Source: DASWVC01 sp036401335 (lineage in GTDB: Bacteria; Verrucomicrobiota; Verrucomicrobiia; Chthoniobacterales; JAFAMB01). From it: a stretch of DNA of 14,674 nt. Shown piece after piece: positions 7,084-14,294 of this stretch. Every line of letters starts with the position of its first letter. Position 1 is the first letter of the stretch. A program made the position numbers and the translations under genes. The notes under the pieces are model-generated. The model was not told where the DNA came from. It did not search any database and saw only the letters and a program-made list of their open reading frames with translations. The stretch lies in assembly GCA_036401335.1 (NCBI GenBank), contig DASWVC010000262.1:1-14674 (forward strand), read 5' to 3'.

Positions 7084-7597
7084 ATAAAATAAGTGTGTCC
7101 TGCCGGCAACCGGTGAGCGGCGTCTTTGAAAATAAGCGGGATGGCTGAGCCGAAGGGAGGAGCAAACGGTGCCTTCTCTTCAGGGTTGCCTGCAACTCTG
7201 GCATGAATAGGTGTTTCGTTCGAAGGTCAATGCAGGTAAAAGTCACCCGCTGGCGGGAGCATAGGTTCGCGCTTTACCTTTGGATAATGCTTTCAAGGCT
7301 TCAAGGCCATGCATCTTAGGCATGGGCGCACCCGTGCAGCTTAGACCCCTGCGCTCTTTCGTTTGCTCAGCGACGCGATCAAGCTGCAGGGTATCGCAGG
7401 CGATCGCGCGCACGAATTTACCCCTCGCCGTTGAGCTGCCCTGCCAGAAGTGCACCACGCGCATCCGTCAGGAAGCCGTAAGCGTTTCGCTTCAAAGCAG
7501 GCCCGATTGACCGGGTTGTTTGCGCGCGAGCGCACCTGCAGAACTGGACGTAACGGAAACTTAGCCGCAGTAACCCTATCCACGGAAGGATCTCCCG
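7084..7597. other. Intergenic region between divergent SDR and ferritin-like genes
   Basis: About 510 bp separate the two divergent starts, so promoters for both should lie here, but I could not identify convincing -35/-10 pairs. The only coding-like trace is on the minus strand near 7330-7270, where the frame 7464-7243 reads PMPKMHGLEALKAL, similar to the 'M-P-x-M-D-G-L-E-A-L' segment of response-regulator receiver domains. It lacks a convincing phosphoacceptor strand in front and stops soon after. The segment immediately before the ferritin-like gene holds a good ribosome binding site, GGAAGGA, at 7584-7590. Confidence 0.5.
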
Positions 7598-8509
7598 ATG
7601 TCTCAACCTTTCTCGCCCCTTAATCGTCGACACTTTCTGCGGCGTGCCGGACTTGCCACCGGTTCGATCGCAGCCTTGGCTTCCTCCGCAGGCCTTGTTA
7701 GCGCCGTCCAGCCGGCCCAGGCGCAATTGGTGCCGTTGGACGTGGATCTGCTTAATTTCGCGTTGAACCTTGAATACCTCGAAGCGGAATTTTATGTTCG
7801 GGGTTTGACAGGGCAAGGCCTCGAAGCCCAAGGAATCGATGTCACTGGGCAAGGCACTCTGGGATCGGTTATCGTAAAGGCCAATTCGCGGGTTCAATTT
7901 CGTGTCCCCTGGGTTCGCGAGTTCCTGGCGGAAATTACGGCTGACGAGGTTCAGCACGTGCGCTTCATTCGCGAGACGATAAAGAGTCTGGGCGGCACGC
8001 CCATTGCCCGCCCGGAGCTCGATCTGCTTAACAGTTTTAACGCCATTGCGCAACTGGCAGGCATCGGCAGCAGCTTCGATCCGTTTGAGAACGAGGTTAA
8101 TTTTATTCTGGCGGCCGAGAACTTTGAAACCGTTGGGGTCACGGCTTACCGGGGTGCGGCGCCGTTGCTGACCAACAAAACGGTTATTTCGGGTTCAGCC
8201 GGCATCCTCGCCGTCGAAGCCTACCATTCGGCTATTCTCAGGCTGCTCGAGGTGGAGTTTGGTTTCTACCCGCAAAAGGTCACGGAAATTTCGGACCGAC
8301 TGGCGGCGTTGAGGACTGCTTTGACCGCTGATCCTGCGGTGGTGGACCAAGGAGTGTTGGTAAATGATCAGCCTAACCTGGTGCCAACCAACGCCAATGC
8401 ATTGGCGTTTGCTCGCACCCCCCGTCAGGTCCTGAACATCGATTACGGGGCGATTAACGCGTCCAAAGGAGGCTTCTTTCCCAAGGGCGTCAACGGCATC
8501 GTTCCGTGA
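7598..8509 (+). CDS. Tat-exported ferritin-like domain protein (Ferritin_2 / desiccation-related PCC13-62 type)
   Basis: A 303-residue protein with a twin-arginine signal: NRRHFLRRAGLA at residues 9-20, a hydrophobic stretch to about 38 and an AQA cleavage site near 40-43. The mature part is a four-helix ferritin-like bundle with paired Glu/His positions: Glu59 and Glu62 in NLEYLEAEFY, Glu117 and His120 in DEVQHVRFI, Glu174 and Glu177 in AENFETVG, and Glu207 with His210 in EAYHSAIL. These fit di-iron or di-manganese ligation. The family resembles plant desiccation-related protein PCC13-62 and is common in the envelope of soil and extremophile bacteria. A role in metal or oxidative-stress handling in the periplasm is inferred, not shown. 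The ATG has a strong GGAAGGA 7 nt upstream. The gene is monocistronic in this window. Confidence 0.9.
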   Translation: MSQPFSPLNRRHFLRRAGLATGSIAALASSAGLVSAVQPAQAQLVPLDVDLLNFALNLEYLEAEFYVRGLTGQGLEAQGIDVTGQGTLGSVIVKANSRVQFRVPWVREFLAEITADEVQHVRFIRETIKSLGGTPIARPELDLLNSFNAIAQLAGIGSSFDPFENEVNFILAAENFETVGVTAYRGAAPLLTNKTVISGSAGILAVEAYHSAILRLLEVEFGFYPQKVTEISDRLAALRTALTADPAVVDQGVLVNDQPNLVPTNANALAFARTPRQVLNIDYGAINASKGGFFPKGVNGIVP

Positions 8510-8805
8510 CGGCAGACCTCCAAACCTGATGCTGGGCAGAAGTCCGGAAAAGCCCTCCGATCGTGCCGGCAGTTCGTGGCCAACCGGCATTCCCGGGGCG
8601 CTTGAGGACAATCATTCCGCCCTGAGGGATTGCCCCTAATCCGGGTGCGAAACGGCTTGGAAGGGCTGGCGCCCCTCCTGGGCCGCGTCCGAGCACCATT
8701 GTCGAGACCGGACAAGGGCCCGTGAGTGATTGGCTGCCTGGCAAACAAGGCCGATTCGCGGCGAGCGTCGAACGTTAGCCAGACCCCGGAACGAATTCTC
8801 TCAGG
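8510..8805. other. Intergenic region upstream of the sugar-acid operon
   Basis: About 300 bp without a supported gene. It follows the ferritin-like stop and precedes kdgT, so it should contain the promoter and operator of the kdgT-kinase-pdxA2 operon. Short open frames on both strands have no family character. The one symmetric element I noted is TTGTC-N7-GACAA at 8699-8715. No clear terminator hairpin with a T tract follows the ferritin-like gene. Confidence 0.5.
8699..8715. promoter_or_regulatory. Inverted repeat, possible operator of the kdgT operon
   Basis: TTGTC-gagaccg-GACAA is a perfect 5-bp inverted repeat with a 7-nt spacer, about 90 bp before the kdgT start. Catabolic sugar-acid operons are usually controlled by GntR, LacI, IclR or DeoR repressors that bind such sites. 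No regulator gene adjoins the operon here. An element of this size can arise by chance. Confidence 0.25.
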
Positions 8806-9819
8806 ATGGCTCACCTGCCCCTTTTGCGTTTTACGGAGCGAGTTCCCGGTGGACTCATGGTTGTTCCGCTGTTGGCGGGCGCGGTGATCGCCACGTTTGC
8901 GCCTTCCACCGCAAAATTTTTCGGCTCCTTTACCGAGGCGCTCTTCAACGGGGCCCTTACGATCCTGGCCGTGTTCTACGTGTGCATGGGCACAACGATC
9001 GACCTGACCGCGACGCCCTACATCTTGAAAAAGGGCGGGACCTTGCTGGCAACCAAAATTTTGTGCGGCATGATCACCGGGGTCCTGCTCGGGCGGCTTT
9101 TGGGGGAGAAACCCATCGGAGCGGGCCCGTTTCTGGGGTTATCCACCCTTGCGGTAGTTGCGGCGATGAACGACACCAACGGCGGCCTTTACATGGCGCT
9201 GATGGGAAGGTACGGCCAGGCCCGTGACGTGGGCGCCTACTCGGTGATGACAATCGAGAGTGGCCCATTTCTGACCATGGTCACCTTGGGCGTCGCCGGC
9301 TTGTCAGCTTTCCCGTGGCAGACCCTGCTTGGGGGGATCCTGCCGCTGCTCGTAGGGATCACCCTAGGTAACCTGGACCCGGCTTGTCGCGCGTACTTTG
9401 GCCGCGCGGCGCCTCCCTTGATTCCGTTCTTTGCTTTCGCGCTCGGGAGCACGCTCAACCTGAATCGTGTAATTCAGGCCGGCCTGCTCGGGATCTTCCT
9501 TGGACTCGCGGTGGTTGCCGTCACCGGGACAGCCCTCTTTCTGGCTGACCGGCTGACGGGCGGCACCGGCGTGGCCGGTCTGGCGGCGGCTTCCTCGGCG
9601 GGCAATGCGGCCGCCGTACCCGCGATCGTAGCCGCGGCCAATCCCGCCTACCAGGAAGCCGCAAAAGCCGCTACGGTCCTGGTGGCGGCCAGCGTGGTGG
9701 TCACTTCCATCGTGGTGCCGTTTGTCACCGCATGGTGGGCTGGCCGCATCGGTTCTCGCGAGCACCCGTCGGTAGCCGAGAACCCAGCGGCGGCAGAGCC
9801 ACCGCCCTATTTGCACTGA
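8806..9819 (+). CDS. kdgT: KdgT-family sugar-acid permease (2-keto-3-deoxygluconate:H+ symporter family)
   Basis: A 337-residue inner-membrane protein with about ten hydrophobic segments. The N-terminus RFTERVPGGLMVVPLLAGAV is the KdgT signature. Other typical blocks are VCMGTTIDL near residue 60, a GLSTLAVVAAMNDTNGGLY segment (111-129) and a TIESGPFLTMV segment. KdgT imports 2-keto-3-deoxygluconate in enterobacteria, but members in C4-acid clusters probably carry other aldonates. Directly upstream of a DUF1537 kinase and PdxA2, the likely cargo here is D-threonate or D-erythronate. That cargo is inferred from context. The ATG at 8806 is preceded by CTCAGG almost touching the start, with a weaker GGAACG further up, so translation initiation may be modest. 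The stop lies 3 bp before the kinase start. Confidence 0.9.
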   Translation: MAHLPLLRFTERVPGGLMVVPLLAGAVIATFAPSTAKFFGSFTEALFNGALTILAVFYVCMGTTIDLTATPYILKKGGTLLATKILCGMITGVLLGRLLGEKPIGAGPFLGLSTLAVVAAMNDTNGGLYMALMGRYGQARDVGAYSVMTIESGPFLTMVTLGVAGLSAFPWQTLLGGILPLLVGITLGNLDPACRAYFGRAAPPLIPFFAFALGSTLNLNRVIQAGLLGIFLGLAVVAVTGTALFLADRLTGGTGVAGLAAASSAGNAAAVPAIVAAANPAYQEAAKAATVLVAASVVVTSIVVPFVTAWWAGRIGSREHPSVAENPAAAEPPPYLH

Positions 9820-9822
9820 GCC

Positions 9823-11223
9823 ATGGGCATGAACCCGCTTATAGTCATCGTGGCCGATGACCTGACCGGCGCAGCGGACTGCGGGGTCGCCTGCACTGCA
9901 GCGGGATTGGACACGGTGGTTATCTTGGGCGAAGCGGCTGCTGCCGACGCGTTGGCGGCGGAGGCAGTCGCCTTTGATGCCGACACCCGAAGCCGAAGGC
10001 CCGAAGCTGCCGTTGCGGCTACGGCAAGGGCGGTTCGCCGGTTGTGCGGCAGCGGTAAAGTGCGCGTTCTTTATAAGAAGATTGATTCTACTTTGCGCGG
10101 CCATTTTGCCGCTGAGATCGGTGCTGCCCGCCAGGCTCACGCCGAACTTAGCCTGGGCCGGGGTGCAGCGGGCGCCGCGCCCTGGCTGGCGGTTGTTGCC
10201 CCTGCATTCCCGGCCACCGGCCGGACGGTGCGGGGTGGCCGGATGTTTGTCCGGGGCGTCCCGCTGGAGGAAACGGAGGTCTGGCGCCACGCCGAGATCC
10301 CGGGGGTGGCCGATGTTCCGGCACTTCTTCAGGCCCATGCCGGTTTGAGTGCCTGCGCCATTCCGCTGGAAACCATTCGAGCCGGTGAAAAGAAGGTGGC
10401 GGCGGCCCTCGCCCACCATTCGGCCCGTGGCGTTCACGCCGTCGTCTGCGACGCCGAGATCGAAGATGATCTCTGGGTGGTGGCTCAGGCTGCAGCCCGG
10501 CTTAATCCGGTTCCCACGTTTGCCGGCTCTGCCGGACTGGCGCGGCACTTGCCGGCGGCATTCGGCTTGAGCCAAGGGCGCGGATCGGCTGAAACTTCAG
10601 CGCGGCCGCGAAGCGATCAGGGAGGAGGAACCCGGGTTCGACCGGACCGTCATTTGCCGGCAGAAGCGGCCGGAGACCGTGCACAATTGCTGTTTGTCGT
10701 TGGGAGCAGGTCGGAAGTTTCGTACGGGCAAGTGGCGTACCTCGCCCGGGAACACGGCGTGGCAGTTGTGACGGTGCCATCGGAGGCGTTGCGCCGCGGC
10801 CCGGGCGGAGCAGAGTGGCAAGCCAGCAGCCGGCGCGCGCAGGAAACCCTTCATTCCGGGGAGGACGTCGCCGTCGTTATCGGCCCGACCGAGGGAGTGC
10901 ATCCCGCCGAGGGCGCGGCGCTGAGCAAAGCGCTCGCACAGTTCAGCATTCCCCTCACCTCACAGGCCGCGGGTTTGTTCTGCAGCGGCGGCGAAACGGC
11001 GCGAGCTGTGCTTAATGCTGCGGGCCTGCTGGGAATCCGCCTTGTTGGCGAAGTTGAACCCGGGGTGCCCCTTGGGCGGGGGGAAGGCCGGCTTGCCGGC
11101 TTGCCGATCATCACCAAGGCTGGGGCTTTTGGGGACGCGAAGACCTTGGCGCGCTGCCGCACGGCGCTCCGCACCCTCTGTTCCGCTGCACCTTCAACAT
11201 CCTACCCTAACGCACCCCGATGA
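9823..11223 (+). CDS. dtnK: Four-carbon acid sugar kinase (DUF1537): D-threonate/D-erythronate 4-kinase
   Basis: DUF1537 proteins are ATP-dependent kinases that phosphorylate C4 sugar acids at O4. The 466 residues show the two-domain layout. The N-terminal substrate domain has VADDLTGAADCG (10-21), DADTRS (52-57) and KKIDSTLRGH (85-94), with AGSAGLARHL at 234-243. The C-terminal nucleotide domain carries VVGSRSEVS (292-300), CSGGETA (387-393) and a TKAGAFGD motif (431-438). A Gln/Arg/Gly-rich stretch at about 250-285 links them and looks poorly structured. In characterised pathways a DUF1537 kinase paired with PdxA2 indicates D-threonate (DtnK) or D-erythronate (DenK) degradation, whereas pairing with OtnC and OtnI indicates the L-threonate route. 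Here it sits between kdgT and pdxA2, and its TGA overlaps the ATG of pdxA2 (ATGA at 11220-11223), which suggests translational coupling. The symbol is a pathway-level guess; denK is equally possible. Confidence 0.9.
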   Translation: MGMNPLIVIVADDLTGAADCGVACTAAGLDTVVILGEAAAADALAAEAVAFDADTRSRRPEAAVAATARAVRRLCGSGKVRVLYKKIDSTLRGHFAAEIGAARQAHAELSLGRGAAGAAPWLAVVAPAFPATGRTVRGGRMFVRGVPLEETEVWRHAEIPGVADVPALLQAHAGLSACAIPLETIRAGEKKVAAALAHHSARGVHAVVCDAEIEDDLWVVAQAAARLNPVPTFAGSAGLARHLPAAFGLSQGRGSAETSARPRSDQGGGTRVRPDRHLPAEAAGDRAQLLFVVGSRSEVSYGQVAYLAREHGVAVVTVPSEALRRGPGGAEWQASSRRAQETLHSGEDVAVVIGPTEGVHPAEGAALSKALAQFSIPLTSQAAGLFCSGGETARAVLNAAGLLGIRLVGEVEPGVPLGRGEGRLAGLPIITKAGAFGDAKTLARCRTALRTLCSAAPSTSYPNAPR

Positions 11224-12236
11224 ACGCAAACCTACTACCACCCATCATTGGCATCACCATGGGCGACGCGGCTGGCGTCGGGCCTGAAATCATCATGAAA
11301 AGCCTTGGGCACGGCGATCTTTACGGTCGGTGCCGTCCACTGGTGATAGGCGATGCGCAGCGACTCCGGGAAGCTGGCCGCATCGTTCACGCAGAACTGG
11401 AGGTTAACGCCGTTGAGCAGCCGAGCGCCGCCCGGTTTACACCCGGCGTGGTCGATTGCATTGACCTGAAGCTTATCCCGGAGGGGTTGCCGTGGGGCCG
11501 GCTCTTCGCGGTTTGTGGAGACGCCGCTTACCAGTACCTGGCGCGCGCCGTCGCCTTGGCCCAGTCTGGCGAGATTGATGCCATATGCACGGCGCCTCTG
11601 AACAAAGAAGCTCTGCAGGCAGGCGGTCATCGCTTCCCCGGGCACACGGAAATGCTGGCCCACCTGACTGGCACCCCGGAGGTCTCCATGATGCTTTCAA
11701 CGCCGAAGCTGAAGGTCATTCACGTGACCACGCACATCGGCCTGATCGATGCCATCGCCAAGATCGAGCCTGGGCTGGTGGAACGCACAATTACCCGGGC
11801 GCACGACGTGCTTACCCGAGCCGGAATTGCCCAGCCGCGCATCGGGGTTTGCGGGATCAACCCGCACGCGGGAGAACACGGCCTGTTCGGGAACGGCGAA
11901 GAGGAGTCCAAGATAGAGCCGGCGGTGCGGGCTTGCCAGAACCGTGGCTGGGATGTGCAGGGCCCGTTGCCGGCGGACACCCTGTTTTTCCGTGCCGGGC
12001 GCGGAGACTTCGACATCGTGGTGGCCATGTACCACGACCAGGGTCACGGGCCGGTGAAAGTGCTCGGCATCGAAGCCGGGGTAAACATCACCGTCGGGCT
12101 GCCGGTAATCAGGACGTCGGTCGATCACGGCACGGCCTTTGACATTGCCGGCACGGGTCGTGCCGACGAGGCAAGCTTGTTGGTCGCGCTCGATCAGGCA
12201 GCGGAACTCGCGCCGCGGAAGAAGGTGCCGGCTTAG
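11220..12236 (+). CDS. pdxA2: PdxA2: 4-phospho-D-threonate / 4-phospho-D-erythronate 3-dehydrogenase
   Basis: This is a PdxA-fold, metal- and NAD-dependent oxidative decarboxylase of 338 residues. PdxA2 paralogues oxidise 4-phospho-D-threonate or 4-phospho-D-erythronate at C3. The product loses CO2 to give dihydroxyacetone phosphate for glycolysis. The three metal histidines are visible: His172 in VTTHIGL, His216 in GINPHAGEHGLFG and His272 in YHDQGH. They match His166, His211 and His266 of E. coli PdxA. Other family blocks are ITMGDAAGVGPE (12-23, with Ala where most have Pro), CTAPLNKEAL (123-132) and FPGHTE (139-144). The alternative, pyridoxine synthesis with 4-phosphohydroxy-L-threonine, is made unlikely by the ATGA-coupled kinase gene and the permease. 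The gene ends 31 bp before the convergent adenylate-kinase-like gene. Confidence 0.9.
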   Translation: MNANLLPPIIGITMGDAAGVGPEIIMKSLGHGDLYGRCRPLVIGDAQRLREAGRIVHAELEVNAVEQPSAARFTPGVVDCIDLKLIPEGLPWGRLFAVCGDAAYQYLARAVALAQSGEIDAICTAPLNKEALQAGGHRFPGHTEMLAHLTGTPEVSMMLSTPKLKVIHVTTHIGLIDAIAKIEPGLVERTITRAHDVLTRAGIAQPRIGVCGINPHAGEHGLFGNGEEESKIEPAVRACQNRGWDVQGPLPADTLFFRAGRGDFDIVVAMYHDQGHGPVKVLGIEAGVNITVGLPVIRTSVDHGTAFDIAGTGRADEASLLVALDQAAELAPRKKVPA

Positions 12237-12267
12237 CGGGCACGGGGGATCGGCGTGGAAACCGCAC

Positions 12268-13464
12268 TTAGCCGCGGATCTCCGCCCTTTTAAAACGTAC
12301 GCTGAAGCGAAACACGCATTTTTGCTGGGAATGGATTTCCCCGGTGCGGAGGTCGACTCGCAGCGGCAGCGTCACCCGCGTAACGTCCACAGACGCGTGG
12401 AAACCGCGTTCGGAGAAAATGTCGATGAGCATTGCCAAGGCAGTTTGGTGCTCGAAGAGCGGATCTTCGGAGTTGATGTGGGCCAGGCCGGAGAGGGCGT
12501 GGCGGGCCACGATGGGCATCATTTGGCCCTCAATGAACTCGATGACCCGTCCGAAGATTTCCGGCTGCTCTACCTCGTAGCCGTCCAGTCGGCGGACAAG
12601 GTCCTGGCGGGCGTGCCGGACAATCTGGCTGGCCAGCGGCAGCCCCCGCAGCCGGTCGAAGGTGCGCGGGTCCAGCTCCAGCGAGCTCTGGTACTCCAGC
12701 TCGCGGACGATGTTGCGTTGCACCTCAGGGATGGGCGCCTGGGCGTTGATGAAGTGGTAATGGAAGATCTGCTTGAGGGAGACCAGCGCGTCGTAGGTCT
12801 GCTCCTTGAAGACACGGTAGCGGTTGCGCGCCAGTTGCTCGCTGAAGTCCGTTGCGCGCTCCTCCCACGGTTCGCCCACGCCCGAGCGGGCTACCTCCTC
12901 GTTGTGAGCAATGACCTGCCTCCCGCGCTTGAGCTGGCGCGCCACGCTCTCCGCCTCGTCGACGAACAGCACCATGATGTGGAAGATGGGTTGCTTAAAG
13001 TAAACCACCTCCGGGGTGCCCGAAAACTCACGACGCAGGGCAATCATTTCATCGAAAAGCAGTTTGAGACACTCCACCTGTACTTTCGTCCGCGGGAAAC
13101 CGTCGAGCAGCGCCCCGTTCTGCTGATCCGGCTCCAGCAGCTTGCGGAACAGGATGCTGACCACCTCCCGGTCCCCGACCATTCCGCCGCGGGCCTTGAT
13201 GGCGCGCGCCTCCGGCGAGTCAAGCAGTTGAGAAACCACCACGGACGGAGCGTCGATGCCACGCACCTTGCGGATGAAGTCCGAATTAGTGCCCTTGCCT
13301 GCGCCGGGCGCCCCGCCGAGCAGGATCAATTCCTTGGGGAAACGCAGGCGGCTGCGGCCGAACTCTCCCTCCAGCTCCCGCCAGACGCCACCGAAGATGA
13401 GCTGGGCGTCTTTAATCTCCAGGTCGAGGCTGGCGGTTTTGGGCGGAGGAACGGTCGAGTTCAT
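12268..13464 (-). CDS. Adenylate-kinase-like nucleoside monophosphate kinase with a long C-terminal extension
   Basis: The 398-residue protein holds an adenylate kinase core. The Walker A loop GGAPGAGKGT is at 50-59, the NMP-binding segment ARGGMVGDREVV is near 91-102 and DGFPRT is at 121-126. A later RATDFSEQLARNRYRVFKEQTYDAL stretch (positions about 203-227) matches the adenylate kinase 'R-x-D-D ... R-x-x-x-Y-x-x-x-T' region. Normal adenylate kinases have 180-220 residues. Here a 45-residue leader precedes the P-loop, and about 145 residues without a recognised motif follow the kinase core. AMP or another NMP is the likely acceptor, but the LID region departs from canonical enzymes. The ATG at 13464-13462 has GAAGGG at 13478-13473. 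It lies 48 bp downstream of the SIS-domain gene on the same strand, so co-transcription is likely. Its connection to sugar-acid metabolism is unclear. Confidence 0.8.
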   Translation of the reverse strand: MNSTVPPPKTASLDLEIKDAQLIFGGVWRELEGEFGRSRLRFPKELILLGGAPGAGKGTNSDFIRKVRGIDAPSVVVSQLLDSPEARAIKARGGMVGDREVVSILFRKLLEPDQQNGALLDGFPRTKVQVECLKLLFDEMIALRREFSGTPEVVYFKQPIFHIMVLFVDEAESVARQLKRGRQVIAHNEEVARSGVGEPWEERATDFSEQLARNRYRVFKEQTYDALVSLKQIFHYHFINAQAPIPEVQRNIVRELEYQSSLELDPRTFDRLRGLPLASQIVRHARQDLVRRLDGYEVEQPEIFGRVIEFIEGQMMPIVARHALSGLAHINSEDPLFEHQTALAMLIDIFSERGFHASVDVTRVTLPLRVDLRTGEIHSQQKCVFRFSVRFKRAEIRG

Positions 13465-13512
13465 AATTAATGCCCTTCGTGGCGACGCGCGCCAGCCACC
13501 CGGTGTCGCAAA

Positions 13513-14082
13513 TCAAGCGAACGCATGCGGGAGGCCTTCCAGGTTGGTATGACTTTTTTGCATCGCTTCCACCGAAACTCCTTTCCGCTCCATGAGCAGC
13601 ATCACGACGACGTCGGTGAACAGGAAGAGGGCTTGCTCCAGCAACGAAGCCATGGGCTGAATCGAGTTCACCTCCTGTGGCCCGCCGAAAATCTGCCCGG
13701 GAATCCTCACACAAAGGTCCGCCAATTGCCCGTGCTCATTCTCCGGGTGGGCGGTCAGTACCGCGATTTTGGCGCCGGCTGCCTTCGCCAACCGAATCAC
13801 GTTGAGTTCGACGTTGGTCACTGCACAATGGTCGATCAGCAGGTCTCCGGGACCGATCCGGGGGCTTGTGGTGTCATAGACCACGTAGGTATCAATGCCC
13901 ATGTGCCTTAGCCGCATCGCAAAGGCTCGGACCGAAAGCTGCATGCGTCCCATGCCATAAACATGAATCGCTTTCGCCTGGAGGATCTCCTGCAGGAAAC
14001 GTTCAACCTCGTCGGGGTTGACCGCGTCGAGAACCCGCCGGTTCTCGGCCAGAACTTCGGTGACCAGTGCCTGGTAATTCAT
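13513..14082 (-). CDS. SIS-domain protein related to 6-phospho-3-hexuloisomerase (HxlB), with altered phosphate loop
   Basis: Taken from the ATG at 14082-14080 this is a 189-residue single-SIS protein, the usual size of 6-phospho-3-hexuloisomerase. An in-frame TTG at 14166 would add 28 residues lacking family character, so I prefer the ATG although it has no clear Shine-Dalgarno. HxlB-like landmarks are GMGRMQLSVRAFAMRLRHMG at 43-62, SPRIGPGDLLI (73-83), SIQPMASLLEQALFLFTD (140-157) and the C-terminal M-x-x-S-H-T-N-L-E. However, the Ser-Gly-Ser-Gly-Glu-Thr loop that grips the substrate phosphate is replaced by His-Cys-Ala-Val-Thr-Asn (85-90). A sugar-phosphate isomerase is expected from the fold, but the substrate is open. 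No hexulose phosphate synthase (hxlA) is present. The position between the gntP-like permease and the C4-acid operon suggests sugar-acid metabolism. Confidence 0.8.
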   Translation of the reverse strand: MNYQALVTEVLAENRRVLDAVNPDEVERFLQEILQAKAIHVYGMGRMQLSVRAFAMRLRHMGIDTYVVYDTTSPRIGPGDLLIDHCAVTNVELNVIRLAKAAGAKIAVLTAHPENEHGQLADLCVRIPGQIFGGPQEVNSIQPMASLLEQALFLFTDVVVMLLMERKGVSVEAMQKSHTNLEGLPHAFA

Positions 14083-14162
14083 GGGAAAGGAAGCGGGGTT
14101 AAGGGTCAGGTTGCCGTCGAGGGGGGACGCTGGTTGCCAACTGCGCGGTTGAAAGCCTGCCT

Positions 14163-14178
14163 GCAAGTCGTCGACTGC
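14163..14178. promoter_or_regulatory. Imperfect palindrome in the SIS / gntP divergent promoter region
   Basis: AGTCG-t-CGACT (14166-14176) is a perfect 5-bp inverted repeat around one base. With one extra A bulged, the symmetry extends to GCA(A)GTCG/CGACTGC over 14163-14178. It lies in the 212-bp interval between the divergent SIS and gntP starts, where a shared repressor could act on both. A TTGACT at 14187-14192 could be a -35 box for gntP, but no good -10 follows. Position and symmetry are the only support. Confidence 0.3.
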
Positions 14179-14294
14179 TTCCCACCTTGACTTACAAATT
14201 GGAGCGTTTCAACTTCAGCGCGCCTGCAATCGCACCCGGCGAAGAGCACGGACGGAACCGCCTCCCCCCTCGCTACCGGCAAAAGGAACTCCAC

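Noticed and set aside
9364..10575. Minus-strand open frame of 403 codons
   Set aside because: It crosses kdgT and the DUF1537 kinase, both strongly recognised on the other strand. Its translation is low-complexity Arg/Gly-rich.
11220..12236. Vitamin B6 biosynthesis PdxA
   Set aside because: The ATGA overlap with a DUF1537 kinase and the upstream permease point to the catabolic PdxA2 role; no other B6 gene is near.
12139..13470. Plus-strand open frame of 443 codons
   Set aside because: It lies opposite the adenylate-kinase-like gene, which has clear motifs. The plus frame has no family signature, overlaps the end of pdxA2, and is a high-GC antisense shadow.
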